Assembly (NCBI GenBank): GCA_963715045.1
Contig: CAVQRC010000003.1
Location: 1-64,000 of the forward strand
Direction of reading: 5' to 3'
Length of the DNA: 64,000 nucleotides
From: CAVQRC01 sp963715045
GTDB lineage: Bacteria; Planctomycetota; Planctomycetia; Pirellulales; Lacipirellulaceae
Of this stretch, positions 52,233 to 60,850 are shown in pieces. The position numbers and the translations under genes are program-made. The notes under the pieces were generated by a model. That model made no database searches, was not told the DNA's origin, and was given only the letters and a program-made list of their open reading frames with translations. The first letter of the stretch is position 1. Each line of letters opens with the position of its first letter.

Positions 52233-53128
52233 CTAAGGTCCCTCCGATGACGCTCTTCGCTCCGCGACCCGCAGCCGCGCACTACGCGACCGCGGATTTG
52301 CCACGATCTCCGATTCGCCTGGTCGCACCACGCGTCTGGTCAGGACGTCCAACCGCGGGTCGTCCCGAAACGCATTTTTGACGCGACGGTCTTCGAGCGA
52401 GTGAAAGCTGATGATCGCCAGCCTTCCACCCGGCTTGAGCACGTCGGGGATGTCGCGAAGGGCAGTTTCCAGCGCCTTGAGTTCTTCGTTGACCGCAATC
52501 CGCAGTGCTTGAAACGTGCGGGTGGCCGGATGAATTTTTTCCGGCTTTTAGGGATGCAACGCCGAACGAGCTCGGACAGATCGGCGGCCGATTCAACAGG
52601 CTCGGTTCGTCTGCGGGCGACGATTCGGCGGGCGATCCGGCGGCTGTGCCGCTCTTCGGCGTAGGCATAGAGCAGATCTGCGAGGTGCCGCTCGCTGAGT
52701 CTGGCGAGCAGGCGGTGGGCTGGCTCGCCTTGCGTTGGATCGAATCGTAAATCGAGGGGAGCTGGCGCGTCGAAGCGAAAGCCCCGGTTCGTATCGGCCA
52801 ACTGATCACTGGACATTCCCAAATCCAACAGGACTCCGTCGACGGCTTCGATCTCTAGTTGTTTAAGGACCACGGGTAGCTCGGCAAAACTGGCGTGTAC
52901 GACGAGGATCGGGAGGCCGGCCAGGCGGTGTTCGGCAGCCGCGATCGCCGCCGGATCGCGATCGACCGCGACCACCTGTCCTGGTGCCCCGACGGCCTCG
53001 GCGAGTCGTCGCGTGTGGCCTCCGCCGCCGAGGGTGCCGTCGACGAAGACGCCCCCTAACGCGGGACGGAGCCAGGCGACGACTTCCTCAAGCATTACAG
53101 AGACGTGTTGCGACCGCTGGCCGGACAT
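52233..53128 (-). CDS. rsmH: 16S rRNA (cytosine1402-N4)-methyltransferase RsmH (MraW), frameshifted
   Basis: Start ATG 53128 (MSGQRSQHVSVMLEEVVAWL). SAM-binding and family motifs: FVDGTLGGGGHTRRLAEA, GQVVAVDRDPAAIAAAEHRL, VDGVLLDLGMSSDQLADTNR, GFRFDAPAPLDLRFDPTQGE. The frame breaks at a homopolymer near 52555 (AAAAAA). The next frame continues IHPATRTFQALRIAVNEELK, PGGRLAIISFHSLEDRRVKN and stops at 52233. The gene methylates 16S rRNA C1402 and is nearly universal. Its breakage by a homopolymer indel is strong evidence for sequence error. It lies downstream of mraZ as in most bacteria. Confidence 0.87.
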
Positions 53129-53291
53129 CGATACCCAAGGCGAGGTTCCCCGCGGTGCGGTACCGAGAGTTCGGTACGGAATGCTCTTACAGAAAGCACG
53201 GGGGCGAGGCAATAGAGCTTAGAGCAGATGCCGCGGAGGGGGTGCAGGAACGGGCTTGTCTGGATCGCTGAAGCGGCCCGGCTCTGAATAG

Positions 53292-53331
53292 CTAATGACT
53301 AATGACTAATGACTAAGGAATCCCCAAGGAC
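53292..53331. repeat. TAATGACTAA-type repeat in the mraZ-rsmH gap
   Basis: CTAATGACTAATGACTAATG, ACTAAGGAATCCCCAAGGAC. The ~440 bases between mraZ and rsmH (53129-53571) contain this repeat and nothing else recognised. Confidence 0.8.
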
Positions 53332-53571
53332 GAATCCCCAACGACTGATTCCGAGGGGCGAACGTCACCCATTGCGTTCCTGCACTCCCGCGGAGGGGCA
53401 ATTTCCGGGGCACCCCGCCCAGGACTCGTCCGTGGTCCTGAGGCGCCGAGGTGCTGGCAGACGGCGGTTAAGCCGGCTACCCCTGTCGCCCCTGGCAACG
53501 TCCGTGCTGGGCGAGAGCAGCGGAGCGAAGGACTTCAGGTAAGCCTTCACGGGAACCGGGTGTGTGGCCGT

Positions 53572-54372
53572 TCACCCGACTCCCTTTTTCGCTGCTCCAG
53601 CGGAATCATCGATCCGCTGCAGGCCGTTCATGTGTGTCGGTAGTAAGTTCGGTGATCCTCGCGAATGAACAGTGGGGACACGCGGGTAGGTCCAGGTGAT
53701 GCCGGCAGTTCTGTCGGGCTTCGGGAATCGAAGGAGATTCGGCCGTGGACTTGAGACGTTATTCACCTCGGCCGCCCAGGGTTGGAGGAAGTTGTTCCAT
53801 CTGGCGATGGAGTACGAGCGAAAGGAGCCGCACCGGGCCGGGCGGCTGGGCTTTGAGCGGTTGGGTCTTGAGCGGCTGGGTCGTTGCGGGCCAGACGACG
53901 GGGTGGCCGCATCGTGCGAACCGATCGGTCCGACCTGGGCCAACGCGGTCGAGGTGATTTCGTCAAAGTGTTCACGACGGTCAGCCAGGTAGGCTTCCCA
54001 GCCGGTTCGGCTCCAGATCTCCAAGTGGTCGTGGACACCCAGCAGGACGATGTCGCGCTCGAGCTGGCCCGACTCGATGACTTCGGCGGGCAAGCGAAGG
54101 CGTCCATGTCGATCAATCTCGAGTCGGGTGGCCTGGGAGTAAAACAATCGAGCGTAGTCGCGGGCGGCCGGATCGGCGGCGGACAGACAAGCCAATCTCT
54201 GGGCCAACTTGTTGAAGGCAATCTCGGGGTAGAGGGCCATGGCCCCGTCGTTGCCGGGAGCCAGATAGAAAGGCTGCTCAAGCTCTCCGCAAAGTGCCTC
54301 TCGAAGCGTCTTTGGCAAGCTGAGCCTCAGCTTTTCGTCGAGAGTTCGCGAAAAAGTGCCGGTGAGGAGCAC
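53572..54372 (-). CDS. mraZ: Transcriptional regulator MraZ with disordered C-terminal extension
   Basis: Start GTG 54372 is chosen: it follows GGGAAGAG and lies just after the operator repeats. A TTG at 54414 would place the operator inside the gene. Two AbrB/SpoVT-like MraZ domains: LLTGTFSRTLDEKLRLSLPK and ATRLEIDRHGRLRLPAEVIE, then DIVLLGVHDHLEIWSRTGWE. After residue ~155 the frame becomes Pro/Ser/Arg-rich (QRPSRSRPNRSKPSRPA). A neighbouring frame reads DPAAQDPTAQSPAARPG with a stop at 53763, so an indel near 53890 is likely and the true protein ~203 aa. MraZ represses its own dcw operon. Confidence 0.83.
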   Translation of the reverse strand: MLLTGTFSRTLDEKLRLSLPKTLREALCGELEQPFYLAPGNDGAMALYPEIAFNKLAQRLACLSAADPAARDYARLFYSQATRLEIDRHGRLRLPAEVIESGQLERDIVLLGVHDHLEIWSRTGWEAYLADRREHFDEITSTALAQVGPIGSHDAATPSSGPQRPSRSRPNRSKPSRPARCGSFRSYSIARWNNFLQPWAAEVNNVSSPRPNLLRFPKPDRTAGITWTYPRVPTVHSRGSPNLLPTHMNGLQRIDDSAGAAKKGVG

Positions 54373-54378
54373 GTCTCT

Positions 54379-54413
54379 TCCCACAACGGACCATTTGTTC
54401 CCACTTCGCCCCA
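54379..54413 (-). promoter_or_regulatory. MraZ operator: four TGGGN boxes with 10-bp period
   Basis: On the minus strand TGGGG, TGGGA, TGGTC and TGGGA start at 54413, 54403, 54393 and 54383, each separated by five bases. MraZ is known to bind TGGGN direct repeats spaced this way. The last box overlaps the presumed ribosome-binding site of mraZ. Confidence 0.85.
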
Positions 54414-54559
54414 AAAGATACCCGTCCTTGAAAAACCGTCAACATGCCTTCCCACCAGTTTTCACTCAGCGAGGTCCAAGGTGCCTTCGCACGCGACGAT
54501 TGTGGCAAACAGCAAGGCAAATTTTTTTTCTCCGAAGCTGTCCGCTACTGTGCAGGTGT

Positions 54560-55672
54560 TTAGTGCGATTCGAGGATGTCGCGATAGAGCTCGAGGTACT
54601 TCCGAACCATCGTGTCGATACGGAAGTTCACGGAAACAAGCTCCCGGTTCATTCGCCCCAGGTCTGCCTGAAGTTCAGGGTCAGCAGCGATGCGTACGAT
54701 CGCCTGGACAAAGTCCGCGGCGTGGTCCGTTGCGACGAGTTGCATGCTAGCACTCGGCCCCAACGCCTCGGCAATTCCCTCTGCCCTGGTGCAGACCACC
54801 GGCCGACCGCAAGCCATCGCTTCCAGCAAGACGTTGGGGAGTCCTTCCCAGGCCGAGGTCAGCAACACGACGTCGGCCGCCGACAGAATTCGCTGCGTAT
54901 CGTGCCGCCAGCCCGCGAAATGCACGCGATCGGCGATCGAGTGCCGAATCGCGGCACGCCGCAGCGCCGAGGCTTGCGGACCTTTGCCGACGATCAGCAG
55001 ATCGTGACCAGGAAGCTGGGCGAATACCGCGGGCATTTGTGCCAGCATCCAGTCCAGTCGTTTCTGTGGATCGAGCCGGCCCGCGTAAACCAACATCGAG
55101 CGGTCTGCAGGGAGTTCAAGGTCGATCGGCAGGGCTGGCCGCGGTTCGTCAGCCACGATCTCTACCCCGTTGTGGATCACCACGAGTTTCGCGGCGGGAA
55201 GCCCGATCACTTCTCGAGCGAAATTCGCGACGTCGTGACTGACGCAGACATGCCGGCTGACCAGGTGGTCGATCCGCCGCGTCAGCCAGCGATGCGTGTT
55301 GCGGCGCCGCTCGGCGACGCGGATACCGGTTACCACATGCGAGATTCCCGCGCGCCGCGCGGCCCAGGATCCCAGTACATTCGCGTGGTGCAGGAAAGTC
55401 TGCACAATATCGGGTGCAAACGTCCGCAGTTCGCGGGCGAGTCGCCTCGCCACGGAGACCGCCTGCCAGGGCCGCCGGGCGTTGAAATACGTCGTCGGGA
55501 TGGCGGCCGCTTCGAGCCGCGCGGCCAGTTCTGCAGATGCCGACTCTGGCCGTCGGCCCAGGACAAACACCCGCACCTGGCAGCCCTGACTGGCAAGCTG
55601 TTCGGCAAGGCGGGTCATCGCCCGCTCCGCCCCGCCGACATCGATCGTCGTGATGCAAAACGCAATCCGCAT
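54560..55672 (-). CDS. Glycosyltransferase family 4-like protein
   Basis: About 370 aa from ATG 55672 (MRIAFCITTIDVGGAERAMT). N-terminal GT-B domain: DIVQTFLHHANVLGSWAARR, HVCVSHDVANFAREVIGLP. C-terminal domain: MLVYAGRLDPQKRLDWMLAQ, RVHFAGWRHDTQRILSAADV, SAWEGLPNVLLEAMACGRPV with the conserved EGLPNVLLEA (E-x7-E) nucleotide-sugar motif. It probably transfers a sugar to an envelope polysaccharide or lipid; donor and acceptor are unknown. It stands alone between mraZ and queA on opposite strands. The frame is intact. Confidence 0.9.
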   Translation of the reverse strand: MRIAFCITTIDVGGAERAMTRLAEQLASQGCQVRVFVLGRRPESASAELAARLEAAAIPTTYFNARRPWQAVSVARRLARELRTFAPDIVQTFLHHANVLGSWAARRAGISHVVTGIRVAERRRNTHRWLTRRIDHLVSRHVCVSHDVANFAREVIGLPAAKLVVIHNGVEIVADEPRPALPIDLELPADRSMLVYAGRLDPQKRLDWMLAQMPAVFAQLPGHDLLIVGKGPQASALRRAAIRHSIADRVHFAGWRHDTQRILSAADVVLLTSAWEGLPNVLLEAMACGRPVVCTRAEGIAEALGPSASMQLVATDHAADFVQAIVRIAADPELQADLGRMNRELVSVNFRIDTMVRKYLELYRDILESH

Positions 55673-55751
55673 GCCACGCAGTCTGACCCCTGGGGCTGTC
55701 AAAGGGTAGCCGCTAAAGAGTAGAACCACGGTGGTGCCCCAGCCACAAAAG

Positions 55752-55914
55752 CGGTCCCCCAGCGTCCCATCCGACTTCGCCACGCTCGCAGAACTCGCGA
55801 GAGCGACTTCGGACTTCAGAGTCCCAGCGTCCCAGCGTCCCAGCGTCCCATCCGACTTCGCTTCGCTCGCAGAACTCGCGGGAGCTACGTCGGACTTCGG
55901 AGTCCCAGAGTCCC
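55752..55914. repeat. CCGACTTCGC / GTCCCAGCGTCCC repeat array before queA
   Basis: Two tandem units of CATCCGACTTCGC, CTCGCAGAACTCGCG and TCGGACTTC(A/G)GAGTCCCAG, separated by GTCCCAGC repeats. The queA start codon (GTG 55915) is the next base after the array. Confidence 0.85.
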
Positions 55915-57030
55915 GTGTCCCCCGATCAAGCCACCTTCGACTTCGAAGTCCCCAGCGAACTGGTCGCCCAGGACCCGCTCTCGAACCGCGTCGACGCCCG
56001 CTTGATGCTCGTCGATCGCCAGCGGGACGCCATCGATCACTACCACATCCGCGACTTGCCGGAGTTGATTGGCCCGACCGATCACCTGGTGCTGAATGAC
56101 ACCCGCGTCGTCCCGGCGCGGCTGGTTGGTCGGCGTACCCTGACCGGAGGGCGGTGGCAGGGGCTCTTTCTCGGCATCGAATCAGACGCTCACGAAGATT
56201 CCGCGACCGACCCGGAGCACTCCCCGACGGGTCACGTGACGTGGCGAATCCTGCAGAAGACGCGGGGGAAGTTGCAACCGGGCGAGACGATCACGTTATC
56301 TGACCTCGACAATCGGGATGCCATCCGGCTGACCCTGATCGCGCGTAGGTCGGACGGAGAGTGGCTTGCCCGACCGGTTACGGAAGTAGAAACCTACACG
56401 CTGCTGGGTCGCATCGGGCGCGTGCCGCTACCTCCGTACATTCGCGGCGGGAACATGGTCGATGCCGATCGCAGTCGTTATCAGACGGTTTTCGCCCGCC
56501 ATCCGGGCGCGGTCGCTGCCCCGACGGCCGGACTGCACTTCACGACAGAACTGCTCCGTGAACTCGAACGCAGCGGTACCGAATTCTCGGCCGTCACGCT
56601 CCACGTTGGCCTCGATACGTTTCGGCCGATCGCCACGGATGATCTTGGTGCCCACCAGATGCACCGCGAGTGGGCCGAACTGTCACCCGCGGCGGCCGAA
56701 CGCATCAATCACACGCGGGCCACCGGTGGCCGCATCGTGGCGGTCGGTACAACCAGCGTCCGCGTGCTGGAGACGGCCGCCGCCACGGGCGACGACGCCA
56801 CTTCAACGCAGCTCCGACCCTACCGGGGCGAGACCGATCTGTTCATTCGCCCTCCCTACCGCTTTCGCTGCGTCGATGCATTGCTGACGAACTTCCACTT
56901 TCCGCGGACGACGCTCCTGGTGCTCGTGTGCACATTCGCAGGTCGCGAACTGATGCAACGCGCCTATCAGGAAGCGATCGAAGAACGATACCGGTTCTTC
57001 AGCTACGGCGACGCCATGTTGATCGTGTGA
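55915..57030 (+). CDS. queA: S-adenosylmethionine:tRNA ribosyltransferase-isomerase
   Basis: 371 aa from GTG 55915 (MSPDQATFDFEVPSELVAQD). Signature segments: HLVLNDTRVVPARLVGRR, YIRGGNMVDADRSRYQTVFA, GAVAAPTAGLHFTTELL, VTLHVGLDTFRPIATDD, HREWAELSPAAAERI and DALLTNFHFPRTTLLVLVCT. It builds epoxyqueuosine in the tRNA wobble base Q from preQ1 using SAM, in the cytoplasm. It is slightly longer than E. coli QueA. The start codon touches a repeat array, so translation initiation depends on repeat sequence; no Shine-Dalgarno is visible. The frame is intact. Confidence 0.95.
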   Translation: MSPDQATFDFEVPSELVAQDPLSNRVDARLMLVDRQRDAIDHYHIRDLPELIGPTDHLVLNDTRVVPARLVGRRTLTGGRWQGLFLGIESDAHEDSATDPEHSPTGHVTWRILQKTRGKLQPGETITLSDLDNRDAIRLTLIARRSDGEWLARPVTEVETYTLLGRIGRVPLPPYIRGGNMVDADRSRYQTVFARHPGAVAAPTAGLHFTTELLRELERSGTEFSAVTLHVGLDTFRPIATDDLGAHQMHREWAELSPAAAERINHTRATGGRIVAVGTTSVRVLETAAATGDDATSTQLRPYRGETDLFIRPPYRFRCVDALLTNFHFPRTTLLVLVCTFAGRELMQRAYQEAIEERYRFFSYGDAMLIV

Positions 57031-57038
57031 AGGTGGGG

Positions 57039-57235
57039 AATGACTAATGACTAAGGACTAATGACGAAGGAATTCCCAATGCCCAATGACCAAGAAAAAC
57101 ACCTTCTTCGACACTCCCAGAAGTCCCATAGTCCCATAAAGTCCCAGTCAAGTCCCATAGCCAAGTCCCAGAGTCCCAGAGTCCCATCGTCGTCCCACTT
57201 TCGCAGCGTCGCATCCGACTTCGTCATCCCCCTCA
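57039..57235. repeat. TAATGACTAA repeat followed by degraded GTCCCATA/GTCCCAGA array
   Basis: AATGACTAATGACTAAGGAC at 57039, then several AGTCCCATA and AGTCCCAGA units and a degraded ATCCGACTTCG copy. It fills the gap between queA and the deaminase gene, which converge. Confidence 0.75.
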
Positions 57236-57673
57236 CACGCCGATATCTTCGTGCCACAGTTCGGGGTGCTCGACGATGAACTGCTGCATCTGCTGATAGC
57301 ACTCGGGCAGGTCGAGGACGACGACTTCGACGCCCCGACTGCGGACATATTCTTCGGGTCCTTGAAACGTCCGATTCTCGGCGATCACGATTCGCGGAAT
57401 CTTGTAGAGCAGGGCCGTACCGCTACACATCGGGCAGGGTGAGAGCGTGGAGTAGAGGGTTGCCCGGCGATAGGCGGCTGCTGGCAGCCGGCCGGCGTTC
57501 TCGATCGCATGCATCTCGGCGTGGAGAATCGCGCTCTGTTGCTGCTGTCGGCGATTGTGGCCACGGCCGACGATTTCGCCATCGATCGCGAGGACCGAGC
57601 CGATCGGGATGCCGCCCTGCTGCTGCCCCTGCTTCGCCTCGGCGATCGCCTCGCGCATGAACTCATCGATCAT
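57233..57673 (-). CDS. Nucleoside/cytosine deaminase family zinc enzyme
   Basis: 146 aa from ATG 57673 (MIDEFMREAIAEAKQGQQQG). Zinc and proton-shuttle motifs: ILHAEMHAIENAG (H-A-E) and TLSPCPMCSGTALLY (P-C-x2-C). GIPIGSVLAIDGEIVGRGHN is the family strand before them. The C-terminus PEEYVRSRGVEVVVLDLPEC resembles cytosine/guanine deaminases of the fungal FCY1 type rather than tRNA adenosine deaminase TadA. It would deaminate a free base or nucleoside; the exact substrate is not clear. The frame is intact. Confidence 0.87.
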   Translation of the reverse strand: MIDEFMREAIAEAKQGQQQGGIPIGSVLAIDGEIVGRGHNRRQQQQSAILHAEMHAIENAGRLPAAAYRRATLYSTLSPCPMCSGTALLYKIPRIVIAENRTFQGPEEYVRSRGVEVVVLDLPECYQQMQQFIVEHPELWHEDIGV

Positions 57674-57835
57674 TCTATGGGTCCTCCGATCAGATCTGCG
57701 GTGCTCAAGCGGTGCTGATCGCGTAGTGGAAGCAATCAGGCCGACGTTATAAGCTAGGGGGCCTCCCGGGGATAGACGATCGCGTCGTGCATGGGGCACG
57801 ACGCGCCCTCGGGTCTCCCTGCGATGGAATCGAGA

Positions 57836-58789
57836 ATGCGGTTGCCGGTGTTTGCTCAATCCACGATTCGCTGCCTGCTGGCAGTGCTCCACTGCGTACT
57901 GGTCGGTACATTCGTCGAGGCTGCAGACGGCCCACTCGCGACCGTGGACGACATCCGCGCGGTGCATGCCGCGGCTCTCGAGCTGGCAGCGAAACACGGA
58001 CCGGCGAACGTGCTGGTCGCGGTGGATATCGACAACACGTTGCTCGCGATGGACCAGGACCTCGGCAGTGATCAGTGGTTCGATTGGCAACAGAAACTCC
58101 AGCAGAGCGATCCCCAGTCGCGGCTGCTGGTGGCGAGAAAATTCGACGGCTTGCTCCAGGTCCAGGGCTTGCTGTACGGCCTGGGCTCGATGCATCCTCC
58201 CCAGCCGGACGCCCCTCACTTGATTGCCGATCTCCAGGATCGCGGGTTGACGGTGATCGTCATCACGTCGCGGGGGCCCGACTTTCGCGCCGCGACGGAG
58301 CGTGAACTGGCCTCGAATGGTTTCGACTTCACGCGGCGGCCCCTGGCGGTAGATTCGCCGAGCAACGCCCCGTACCGCCCGTATGAGCTGAATCGACTGT
58401 CTGCAGCCGGGCTGAGCCCGCTCGAAGCCAGGCGGTTCGATCTGGGTCCTCCCCGCGACGTGACGTACGCCGACGGCATTTTGATGGTCGCCGGGCAGCA
58501 CAAAGGGGCGATGTTGCTGACGCTCCTGGCCCGCTGCAGCCACGCGTACCACGCGGTCGTGTTCGTGGACGATCACCAGCGGCACGTCGAGCGCGTCGTC
58601 GACGCCTGCCAGGGACGCGGGCTGGTGGTTCGTGGCTTTCGTTATTCGCGCGAAGACGATCGCGTGCGGCTGTTTGCCGAAAGCGACAAGACCGAGGTGA
58701 CCTGCAAGTGGCGTAAATTGCGGGATACGCTCGAAGAGGTCTTCGGCGATAACCGCCGGGAGGTCGGCCCGGTCCGCAAAGCGGGGTAG
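57836..58789 (+). CDS. DUF2608 HAD-like secreted protein
   Basis: About 317 aa from ATG 57836, with a signal peptide (LLAVLHCVLVGTFVEAADG). An alternative ATG lies at 57824. HAD motif I appears as VLVAVDIDNTLLAMDQDLGS (DxDxT), motif II as GLTVIVITSRGPDF, and the late acidic motif as YHAVVFVDDHQRHVERVVDA. The DUF2608 family is described from Chlamydiae, Legionella and planctomycetes and is presumed to be a periplasmic phosphatase. Divergent from the deaminase gene. The frame is intact. Confidence 0.83.
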   Translation: MRLPVFAQSTIRCLLAVLHCVLVGTFVEAADGPLATVDDIRAVHAAALELAAKHGPANVLVAVDIDNTLLAMDQDLGSDQWFDWQQKLQQSDPQSRLLVARKFDGLLQVQGLLYGLGSMHPPQPDAPHLIADLQDRGLTVIVITSRGPDFRAATERELASNGFDFTRRPLAVDSPSNAPYRPYELNRLSAAGLSPLEARRFDLGPPRDVTYADGILMVAGQHKGAMLLTLLARCSHAYHAVVFVDDHQRHVERVVDACQGRGLVVRGFRYSREDDRVRLFAESDKTEVTCKWRKLRDTLEEVFGDNRREVGPVRKAG

Positions 58790-58813
58790 GGCAGGGCGGA
58801 ACAGGGGGGAACC

Positions 58814-60808
58814 CTACAGAGCGGTTACGTGTTCTTGGAGCGCGGCGAGTTCCCGCTCGTAGCCGCCGGAGAGGATCGGGAAGCGGCACCAGGTTTTGGG
58901 GTCGAGGTTTTCGTCGTCGAGGTGAAACGACGGCGCGTAACGCTCGCGTTTCCACTGGTTCTGGCACCACAGGCGAAAGAACTTCTCGATCCAGGCGGCA
59001 AGCTGGTCGATGGAGTAGCAACCGAATTCGGGTCGGATCACCTCGAAGACTTCGATCGGCATCAGCTTGTCGCGGATCGCGGCCCGCTCGATCGCATCGA
59101 GAAGTTCGTACGGCATCAAGTCGCTTTCGTCGGTCTGCCCGGCCGTCGGAGGGCGAAGTTCGGCGGTCGGTTGCTGATCGTTAACGGCTTGGAGCGCGGG
59201 CAACGGCCCCACACCGTGCGGGCCGTGCTGCTCCATCCACTTGAGCCAGTGCCGCAAGAACGCCTTGTCGATGCCGGCAATCGGAGCCAGCCCGCCGCAC
59301 GTGTCGCCATCCATCGTGGCGTAACCGACGGCCGCTTCGCTGCGATTGCTGGTCGTCAGCAGCAATGCGTTTCGCAAGTTGGCGAGCAGCCACACGCTCG
59401 GGCCGCGGGCCCGGGCCTGGATGTTCTGCAGCGGCACGTCGTCGGTCTCCCAATCGAGGTCGTGTTTCAGAGCCTGGGCGACGACGCGGGTGTACTCGCC
59501 GACGATCGCGTCGACGTCGAACTCGAGATACTCGGCACCGATCGCCCGGGCGACCTGTTCGGCGGCGTGGCGCGTTGTCTCGCTGCTGTTCCGCGTGGCC
59601 TGATAGACGCACGTGAGGAGCTTTCCGACGAGCAGCGGGGGGGCATCGAGCTCGGGCAAGTCGAGGTATGAGAGCTTCTCGCGGACTCCATCGGCCCCAA
59701 GTTCTTCGAATGCGAATGCGGCCAGCAAGTGGACCATCGTCGCCACGCTCGACGAGTCGGCACCCCCGCTCAGCGACACGACGCACCCGCGGGAGCGGCT
59801 CTTGCGAAGGTAATCGAACAAGGCCAACGGTACGGCCCGCGAAAACTCTTCTTCTTTGAGACTGGTACCGCTCTCCCAGTCTGCCATCACGGACGACGTC
59901 GAACCCCCGCCGCTCTCGACGAGCGGGATCTCATATCTCTGCTTGATCGTCCGTCCGCGTGGCGGCAGCGACTCGTCCGGATCGACAGGCGACTGACCGC
60001 GAAGACTGCGGTTGGCGTCAATGTCGACGATCGCGTCGGTCAACAGCATGTCGCGATAGCTGAATCTTGGTCCCTCGGCGACCATCGCGCCCCTCGTGGC
60101 GATCAGCGTGCCGCCGTCGTAAATCGCCCGCCCGGCCTCGTTGCCAACAAGATTGGCATACGCGTACGCCACGCAGAATGCCCGTGATCCTTCCACCACG
60201 AACCGTCTGCGGATCTCCTGCTTGCCGAATGCGAAATGACTGGCACTGGGATTGAGAATGATGTCGGCACCCCGCGCCGCAAGATTCCCGCCCGGTCGAT
60301 CGGCGACCCAGGCGTCCTCGCAGATTTCGAAGCCGATCCGGATCCCGTTCAGATCGAACAGCAGGTCGCCGAGCGGAACCACCTGGCCGGCAATCTCGAC
60401 CTCATCGGCCGCACCGGGAGACCAGCGGCGGAACCACCGCGGCTCATAGTGGATGCCATCTCCCGCGAGGTTCTGCTTGCAGGCGAGCCCGAGTAACCGC
60501 CCGTCGCACAGCAGGGCCGCCGCATTGTACAGCCCGCCCCGGTAGCGAACGGGTACGCCGACTGTCACGACCAGCGACCCGGTGTGCTCCAGCAGTTCCA
60601 GCAGGATTTCATGCGACATCTCGACCACGCCGCGTGCAAAGAAGGCGTCTTCGCAGCCATATCCGCTGATACACAGTTCGGGAAGGCACAACACGCCCGC
60701 TCCCCGCGTGCGTGCGTCTTCGATGGCGGCCAGAATGTTCGCCCGATTGCGGTTCCAGGCGAGCGGGGTCTGGTTCAGCGCGGCGGCAGCAAGATGAATT
60801 CGACGCAC
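58814..60808 (-). CDS. nadE: Glutamine-dependent NAD+ synthase
   Basis: 664 aa from ATG 60808. Residues ~1-290: nitrilase-type glutaminase domain with Glu in GVLCLPELCISGYGCEDAF, Lys in LACKQNLAGDGIHYEPRWF and Cys in IRIGFEICEDAWVADRPGG. Residues ~330-640: NAD synthase domain with P-loop-like GCVVSLSGGADSSSVATMV, YLEFDVDAIVGEYTRVVAQA, LLLTTSNRSEAAVGYATMDG, TCGGLAPIAGIDKAFLRHWL. It amidates nicotinic acid adenine dinucleotide using ammonia from glutamine. The length fits the long glutamine-dependent form. The frame is intact. Confidence 0.93.
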   Translation of the reverse strand: MRRIHLAAAALNQTPLAWNRNRANILAAIEDARTRGAGVLCLPELCISGYGCEDAFFARGVVEMSHEILLELLEHTGSLVVTVGVPVRYRGGLYNAAALLCDGRLLGLACKQNLAGDGIHYEPRWFRRWSPGAADEVEIAGQVVPLGDLLFDLNGIRIGFEICEDAWVADRPGGNLAARGADIILNPSASHFAFGKQEIRRRFVVEGSRAFCVAYAYANLVGNEAGRAIYDGGTLIATRGAMVAEGPRFSYRDMLLTDAIVDIDANRSLRGQSPVDPDESLPPRGRTIKQRYEIPLVESGGGSTSSVMADWESGTSLKEEEFSRAVPLALFDYLRKSRSRGCVVSLSGGADSSSVATMVHLLAAFAFEELGADGVREKLSYLDLPELDAPPLLVGKLLTCVYQATRNSSETTRHAAEQVARAIGAEYLEFDVDAIVGEYTRVVAQALKHDLDWETDDVPLQNIQARARGPSVWLLANLRNALLLTTSNRSEAAVGYATMDGDTCGGLAPIAGIDKAFLRHWLKWMEQHGPHGVGPLPALQAVNDQQPTAELRPPTAGQTDESDLMPYELLDAIERAAIRDKLMPIEVFEVIRPEFGCYSIDQLAAWIEKFFRLWCQNQWKRERYAPSFHLDDENLDPKTWCRFPILSGGYERELAALQEHVTAL

Positions 60809-60850
60809 ATTGATTCCGAATGGGGATCTGGATCGACGTTTGAACCGATC

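Noticed and set aside
57233..58585. Extended 450-codon frame for the nucleoside deaminase
   Set aside because: The upstream ~300 codons are antisense to the DUF2608 gene; the deaminase family starts at MIDEFMREA (ATG 57673).
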